The translations under genes were made by a program, and so were the position numbers. From JBEGQX01 sp041180805 (GTDB lineage Bacteria; Planctomycetota; Planctomycetia; Gemmatales; Gemmataceae): DNA of 10,502 nt. The notes below the pieces were generated by a model. That model saw only the letters and a program-made list of their open reading frames with translations. It searched no databases and was not told the origin of the DNA. The stretch lies in NCBI GenBank assembly GCA_041180805.1, contig JBEGQX010000293.1, positions 1 to 10,502 on the forward strand, given 5' to 3'. Below are positions 6,131-10,502 of the stretch, one piece after another; position 1 is the stretch's first letter, and each line of letters begins with the position of its first letter.

Positions 6131-8302
6131 ATGGAAAGAATCTTTGGACTCTTTTGCGTAGGCATATTATTTCAAACAAGCAGCTTTGTTCATGCATTTG
6201 CTGAAGATCCGATTGTTTCGTTTACCAATGATGTGCAACCTGTTTTGACCCGTCTGGGTTGCAACATGGGTGCATGCCATGGAGCGCAATATGGGCAAGG
6301 CGGTTTAAAGCTTTCGCTGAGGGGTTTTGACGAATCAAGCGATTACCGTGAAATTAGCAAAGGCGCCATGGGGCGCAGATTTTCCAACAACTCACCTGAA
6401 GACAGTCTTTTTCTTCGCAAACCAACTTTGGAAGCCCCTCATGAAGGGGGGAAAAGACTTGTTCTGGGATCTGCAGAATACAATCTGCTAACCAAGTGGA
6501 TTAGACAGGGAATGCCAGGGCCTTCCCCCAAAGAGAAGGTGTTTCAATCCCTTCAAGTGGAACCCACAGAGGTAATCGCCAAGCCGGGTGACAAGTTTTT
6601 GATCAAGGCCACCGCGACGCATGCGGATGGATCAAAGGAAATTGTGAACGCCAAGGCATCCTTCGATTCGCTAAACACCTCCGTGGCTATCACCGACGAC
6701 AAGGGCAATGTGAATGCAATAGGCGCGGGTGAAACTGTGGTTATGGTTCGTTACCTGGGGTCGGTTGGCATTTTCAGAATTATCCTTCCTTACGGCACCG
6801 CAAAGGGACTTGATAAGTTTCCCAAAAAGAACCTTGTTGATGATATTTGGGTTCAGAAATGGCAAAAGACAGGACTTTCGCCCACCTACAACTGTTCTGA
6901 TGAGGAATTTTTCAGGCGCATTTACCTGAACACCATTTCCACGCTGCCAACTCCGGATGAAATTCGAGCCTTCTTGGCGGACAAAGATCCGGAAAAGCGA
7001 AGGAAGGCCATCGAAAAGGTTTTGGAAAGGCCCGAATATGTGGATGCTTGGGCTTATAAATGGGGCGATCTCCTTCGCAACAGTAGAGCTGTGCTGCAAA
7101 AAAAAGGAATGTGGTCCCTTCATAATTGGCTCAGAGCGGCATTTCGTGACAACAAACGCATGGATGATTTTTCCGGAGAGTTGTTGACTGCTGTTGGCAG
7201 CCCCTACGCCAATGGACCTGCCAACTTTTTCGTGAATGGCAGCAGGGATGAATGGAACGAGACAGCCTGTCAGGTTTTTCTGGGTATCAGGGTGCAGTGC
7301 GCAAAATGCCACCACCATCCTTTTGAAAACATCTCCCAATCAGATTACTTCAGCATGGCCGCATTCTTCTCCCGAGTTGCCAAAAAGAACAGTACTGAAT
7401 TTGGCCTTCAGGGTCGTGACACCACCATTTATTTGAATACCGCGGGGGAATCAACGCACCCACGCACAGGCAAGGTTCTTCCTCCAAAGCCGATTGGTGG
7501 CGAGATTACCGATGACCCCGTGGACAGGCGCAACGCCTTGGTTTCCTGGCTGAAAGACAAGAATAATCTTTCATTAGCAAGGAATCTTGTGAACCGTTAC
7601 TGGGGTTATTATTTTGGCCGGGGACTTATCAATCCAATTGACGATATCCGGTCTACCAACCCTGCCTCGAACCCCGAATTACTGGAAGCCCTTTCCAGGG
7701 ACCTTATCGCCCACAACTACGACATCAAGCATTTGCTTAAGACCATTATGAATTCCTCGGTTTACCAGCTTTCCAGTGAAAGTAACCCCGATTCAAGCGC
7801 GGATGGGGACAATGTATACTGCACACACTACCGTTCCAAGCGACTTGGAGCTGAGCAACTTCTGGATGCGGTGGACTTCGCCTGTGGAACCCGTGAGAAA
7901 TTCACCGATGTTCCGTTGGGCTATCGGGCAATATCTCTTCCGGATTCCCAGTTCAGCTCGAGTTTCATGGATATTTTTGGCCGCCCGCGCCGAGTGGCTT
8001 CCTGTGAATGTGAACGAAGTGAAAACGCCAACATGATGCAGGCCTTGCTTTTGATGAGCGGCAACCTTTTGAACCGAAAGCTTTCCGATCGTTCCAGCAG
8101 GGTTCAGAAACTTGTTGCCGACAAAGTGCCAATGGACAAAGCGGTTGAAGAGCTTTTTCTGGTGACATTGTCCAGGCTTCCCAAACCCGAGGAAAAACAA
8201 GATGCCCTTTCCGAGATTGCGCAGGCAAGTGACGCTCGTGAAGGGCTGGAGGATCTGCTGTGGAGTCTTTTAAACACCCGCGAATTCCTGTTCAATCACT
8301 AA
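6131..8302 (+). CDS. Secreted cytochrome-like protein with Ig-like (Big_2), DUF1549 (PSCyt2) and DUF1553 (PSD1) domains
   Basis: 723 residues. A Sec signal peptide covers about 1-24, with cleavage likely after AFA. Residues about 28-132 resemble the planctomycete cytochrome-type module, with a heme-like motif Cys44-x4-Cys49-His50 (GCNMGACHG) rather than the usual CxxCH. A bacterial Ig-like domain follows (about 137-222; VEPTEVIAKPGD to GAGETVVMVRY). DUF1549 lies at about 234-430 (FFRRIYLNTISTLPTPDE, WAYKWGDLLRN) and holds a second motif, Cys390-x2-Cys393-His394 (CAKCHHHPFE). DUF1553 lies at about 465-690 (ARNLVNRYWGYYFGRGL, NPELLEALSRD, YRSKRLGAEQLLDAV). The protein is predicted to lie outside the cytoplasmic membrane. 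Heme binding is inferred, since no enzyme function has been proven for the family as far as I know. It partners with the upstream DUF1501 gene and overlaps the next gene by 43 bp. Confidence 0.9.
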   Translation: MERIFGLFCVGILFQTSSFVHAFAEDPIVSFTNDVQPVLTRLGCNMGACHGAQYGQGGLKLSLRGFDESSDYREISKGAMGRRFSNNSPEDSLFLRKPTLEAPHEGGKRLVLGSAEYNLLTKWIRQGMPGPSPKEKVFQSLQVEPTEVIAKPGDKFLIKATATHADGSKEIVNAKASFDSLNTSVAITDDKGNVNAIGAGETVVMVRYLGSVGIFRIILPYGTAKGLDKFPKKNLVDDIWVQKWQKTGLSPTYNCSDEEFFRRIYLNTISTLPTPDEIRAFLADKDPEKRRKAIEKVLERPEYVDAWAYKWGDLLRNSRAVLQKKGMWSLHNWLRAAFRDNKRMDDFSGELLTAVGSPYANGPANFFVNGSRDEWNETACQVFLGIRVQCAKCHHHPFENISQSDYFSMAAFFSRVAKKNSTEFGLQGRDTTIYLNTAGESTHPRTGKVLPPKPIGGEITDDPVDRRNALVSWLKDKNNLSLARNLVNRYWGYYFGRGLINPIDDIRSTNPASNPELLEALSRDLIAHNYDIKHLLKTIMNSSVYQLSSESNPDSSADGDNVYCTHYRSKRLGAEQLLDAVDFACGTREKFTDVPLGYRAISLPDSQFSSSFMDIFGRPRRVASCECERSENANMMQALLLMSGNLLNRKLSDRSSRVQKLVADKVPMDKAVEELFLVTLSRLPKPEEKQDALSEIAQASDAREGLEDLLWSLLNTREFLFNH
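8248..8252 (+). promoter_or_regulatory. Strong Shine-Dalgarno sequence that decides a GTG start
   Basis: GGAGG inside the end of the DUF1553 gene, 7 nt before GTG 8260. It supports the GTG over the in-frame ATG at 8347, which would remove the signal peptide. Confidence 0.7.
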
Positions 8303-10329
8303 AAAGTATTCTGGCAATAGCATCTGTGTTTCTGGCAGAAAATGCCATGGCCCAGACTTCATTTCCACAAATTACCCATATGTACCCCGCGGCCCTTCAA
8401 AGGGGGGCCACATCCGAGGTGACTCTTTCCTGCGAATCCAGCAACCCTGGTAATGCCATAGCGATTCTTTTTGAGGGAAAAGGAATCAAAGCGGAACCCC
8501 TTACAAGCTCCAAAGCCAACGAATTAAAAATGAAGGTTTTGGTGGACAAGGAAGCCACTGTAGGTTTCAGGGAATTCCGAATCGCCGCCAACTCAGGAGC
8601 TTCCACGGTAGGGCAGGTCTTAATTACGGATCAACCTGTCTTGATTGAGCAGACCGCTCCGCATGCAGATTTCTCAGCGGCCCAAAAGATCGATGTTAAT
8701 TCGGTGGTTTCAGGTATGCTTTCCGCGAAGGAGCAGGTAGATGCTTACAAGTTCAAGGCAGAAGCCGGTCAGACCATAAGCTTCGCCGTGGTATCCCACC
8801 GATTTTTCTACAAAAGACACAGCCAGTTTACCCCTATCGACCCGATTGTAACCATTCATGATTCCTCTGGCCGAGAATTAGCGGCGAATGATGATTTCCA
8901 CTTTGCAGACCCCAGCATAAGTTACAAGTTTAATTCCCACGGCGAGTATATGGTGGTGGTGCGGGATGTTGATTTTGCCTCCAGTACTGTGATGCCGTAC
9001 AACCTGATTGTTACCGGAGGCCCGTACGTAAACTGGGCTTTCCCATTAGTATTTGCCACAAAGGGGCCATTTCAGGCAACCTTGGGTGGCGCAAATCTCC
9101 CCGAAAATGCATTGCCATTACTTGGACTTACAGAACAGGCCAAACCCGAGATAACAGTTTTTGCACAAGTAAAAACATCGCTTGGGCTCAGCAATGCCTT
9201 TCCAGTGCACCTGACTGATTTGCCAATTTTGGATAGCGCCACGGCTGCCCGTGGTCTTGCCATCCCCTGTGTGGTCAACAGCAGAATACTTAAGAACGGC
9301 CAGACTCAGGAGTTCCCCATGACCCTGAAGAAGGGGGACGCGATTCGTTTGGAAGTTCGCGCCAGAAGGCTTGGTTCCGAACTGGATAGCTTCCTTGCCA
9401 TTGCTGATGAAAAAGGCAAAGTGCTTGCATCCAATGATGATCTTGCGAACACGACCAAAGATTCCCAGCTAATTTTTACCGCCCCTGCCGATGGCAACTT
9501 CAAAGTTCAAGTACGAGATCTTTTGAATCGGGGCGGAAATGGTTTTAACTACGCCCTTTTTGCAACCAAAGAAACTCCGGATTTCACAGTAACTTGCGAC
9601 GATGACAAAGCTGGAATTCCCCCCGGAATGAATGCGGCTTGGTATGTCAGAGTTAAAAGAAACTCGGGCTTTACCGGCCCTGTAACTTTTAAGTCGGAAA
9701 ATCTTCCCGCCGGTGTCAATCAAGTGCCATTGACTCTTCCTGCGACTGTTAATGATGGTTGCTTGATATTTCAATGTGCAGGAGATTCCAAACCAAATGC
9801 AGGATTGGTGAATATTTTTGCGGAAGGCACCTATAAGGACGCTTCTGGCAAAGATGTCACCATCCGTAAACGAGTTGAACCGCTAACGGAATTGAAAATG
9901 CCCGGAGGCGGAAGAAGTACCTGGCCTGTCGAAACCCAGATTGTAGCTGTCACCCCAGACAGGGATCTTACCGTGGTAAAAGTAAAACCTGAAAAGATCG
10001 AACTGGCACCTGGAAAAACCATGGAGATCGAAATAGAGATCGCCCGGAATGAAAATTACAAGGGTCGGGTCAGCTTGGATGTGATTCACAGGCACCTTGG
10101 AGCCATATTTGGAAATCCCCTTCCCCCTGGCGTGACCGTGGTGGATGCCGGAGCTAAGACTGCCCTGACCGAAAAAGAAACCAAGGGCAAGATCATCTTG
10201 AAAGCGGCACCGGATGCAAAATCATGCGCACCCGTACCAGTATGCGTGCTTGCTAATGTATCGCTGAACTTTACCGTAAAGCGCGGATACGCAAGCAATC
10301 CAATATCCATCAGTGTTGTGGATAAATAA
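8260..10329 (+). CDS. Secreted protein with two PPC (pre-peptidase C-terminal) domains
   Basis: 689 residues from a GTG start. A signal peptide is visible at about 1-31 (hydrophobic SILAIASVFLA, cleavage after AMA). Residues about 35-125 look like an Ig-like beta-sandwich (SFPQITHMYPAALQRGATSEV). The first PPC-like domain lies at about 151-248 (KEQVDAYKFKAEAGQTISF, then ANDDFHFADPSISY). The second lies at about 345-437 (KKGDAIRLEVRARRLGS, LASNDDLANTTKDSQL, then KVQVRDLLNRGG). The remainder (about 445-689) appears all-beta, with Ig-like repeats (SGFTGPVTFKSENLPAGV and NYKGRVSLDVI). No peptidase domain is present although PPC domains were named from proteases; here they probably mediate binding or folding outside the cell. 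The gene overlaps the DUF1553 gene by 43 bp, so it probably shares its mRNA. PPC-domain proteins next to DUF1501/DUF1549 genes are a recurrent planctomycete arrangement. Role unknown. Confidence 0.85.
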   Translation: MESFKHPRIPVQSLKSILAIASVFLAENAMAQTSFPQITHMYPAALQRGATSEVTLSCESSNPGNAIAILFEGKGIKAEPLTSSKANELKMKVLVDKEATVGFREFRIAANSGASTVGQVLITDQPVLIEQTAPHADFSAAQKIDVNSVVSGMLSAKEQVDAYKFKAEAGQTISFAVVSHRFFYKRHSQFTPIDPIVTIHDSSGRELAANDDFHFADPSISYKFNSHGEYMVVVRDVDFASSTVMPYNLIVTGGPYVNWAFPLVFATKGPFQATLGGANLPENALPLLGLTEQAKPEITVFAQVKTSLGLSNAFPVHLTDLPILDSATAARGLAIPCVVNSRILKNGQTQEFPMTLKKGDAIRLEVRARRLGSELDSFLAIADEKGKVLASNDDLANTTKDSQLIFTAPADGNFKVQVRDLLNRGGNGFNYALFATKETPDFTVTCDDDKAGIPPGMNAAWYVRVKRNSGFTGPVTFKSENLPAGVNQVPLTLPATVNDGCLIFQCAGDSKPNAGLVNIFAEGTYKDASGKDVTIRKRVEPLTELKMPGGGRSTWPVETQIVAVTPDRDLTVVKVKPEKIELAPGKTMEIEIEIARNENYKGRVSLDVIHRHLGAIFGNPLPPGVTVVDAGAKTALTEKETKGKIILKAAPDAKSCAPVPVCVLANVSLNFTVKRGYASNPISISVVDK

Positions 10330-10331
10330 CA

Positions 10332-10502
10332 TCAGGCGGGAACCAACTCTGGAACTTGCTCCAATGGCAGATCTAATTCTTCCGACAAACTATCCGCAGG
10401 ACCCCACCCCTGCCCTTCCGGCCATATGTGAAACCCGCCGGCAAGATGGATACCTGTTTCAGAATCAATAATCCCCCAGGTACCCCATATACCTTTTCCC
10501 TC
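10332..10502 (-). CDS. C-terminal 56 residues of an unrecognised Trp-rich protein (5' end outside window)
   Basis: Read on the minus strand from the right edge, one frame is open for 56 codons and ends at TGA (plus-strand TCA at 10332-10334). The peptide has four Trp (GIWGTWG, GGFHIWPEG, GWGPAD) and an acidic, Pro-containing end (LDLPLEQVPELVPA). A frame with such regular aromatic/Gly content and no stop is unlikely to be chance, but no family is recognised. It converges on the PPC gene with 2 bp between the two stop codons. Confidence 0.6.
   Translation of the reverse strand, partial: EGKGIWGTWGIIDSETGIHLAGGFHIWPEGQGWGPADSLSEELDLPLEQVPELVPA

Noticed and set aside
6671..7339. 222-codon minus-strand frame inside the DUF1549 gene
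   Set aside because: It is long but lies wholly antisense to well-conserved domains. Composition and lack of motifs fit a shadow frame.
1..10502. CRISPR array, tRNA, rRNA, insertion sequence or attachment site
   Set aside because: No regularly spaced direct repeats, no tRNA-like cloverleaf, no transposase motif and no flanking inverted repeats were seen. The only tandem repeats are the in-frame 42-bp units at 105-230.

Overview
The window looks like chromosomal DNA of a planctomycete, most likely in or near the Gemmatales (Gemmataceae-like). Three adjacent genes at 4771-10329 belong to families greatly expanded in Planctomycetota: a Tat-exported DUF1501 protein, a cytochrome-like DUF1549/DUF1553 protein, and a secreted protein with PPC (pre-peptidase C-terminal) repeats. 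The left end holds a zinc-ribbon / single membrane helix / low-complexity protein of a kind also common there. Base composition is about half GC by eye, which is low for cultivated Gemmata, so the genus is not settled. No identity was checked against a database.

Layout. (1) 1-1315, minus strand: the N-terminal 438 codons of a gene that runs off the left edge; it encodes a zinc-ribbon membrane-anchored protein with Gly/Ala/Pro repeats. (2) 1316-1478: a 163-bp divergent promoter region with several short inverted repeats, a TATAAT element and a possible sigma-54 type promoter. (3) 1479-4613, plus strand: three genes in one direction, namely a single-pass MCE (MlaD-like) protein fused to a C-terminal OmpA-like domain, a sigma-70-family protein of unusual architecture 3 bp downstream, and, after 75 bp, a sigma-54 enhancer-binding protein with no receiver domain. 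(4) 4614-4770: a 157-bp gap with no clear terminator. (5) 4771-10329, plus strand: the DUF1501 / DUF1549-DUF1553 / PPC cluster. Its second and third genes overlap by 43 bp, with the third starting at a GTG behind a strong Shine-Dalgarno sequence. (6) 10332-10502, minus strand: the last 56 codons of a convergent, Trp-rich protein I do not recognise; its stop codon lies 2 bp from the stop of the PPC gene.

How the genes may work together. The right-hand cluster looks like one operon for exported proteins of the planctomycete cytochrome/DUF1501 type; its biochemical role is not established. The left-hand trio is less ordinary. An envelope protein that could link the inner membrane, lipid transport and the cell wall is directly followed by two transcription factors of different sigma classes. 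This suggests an envelope-linked regulatory module, but that is inference from gene order. Apart from that trio and the divergent control region, the window is ordinary. I saw no RNA gene, insertion sequence, CRISPR array or phage gene.
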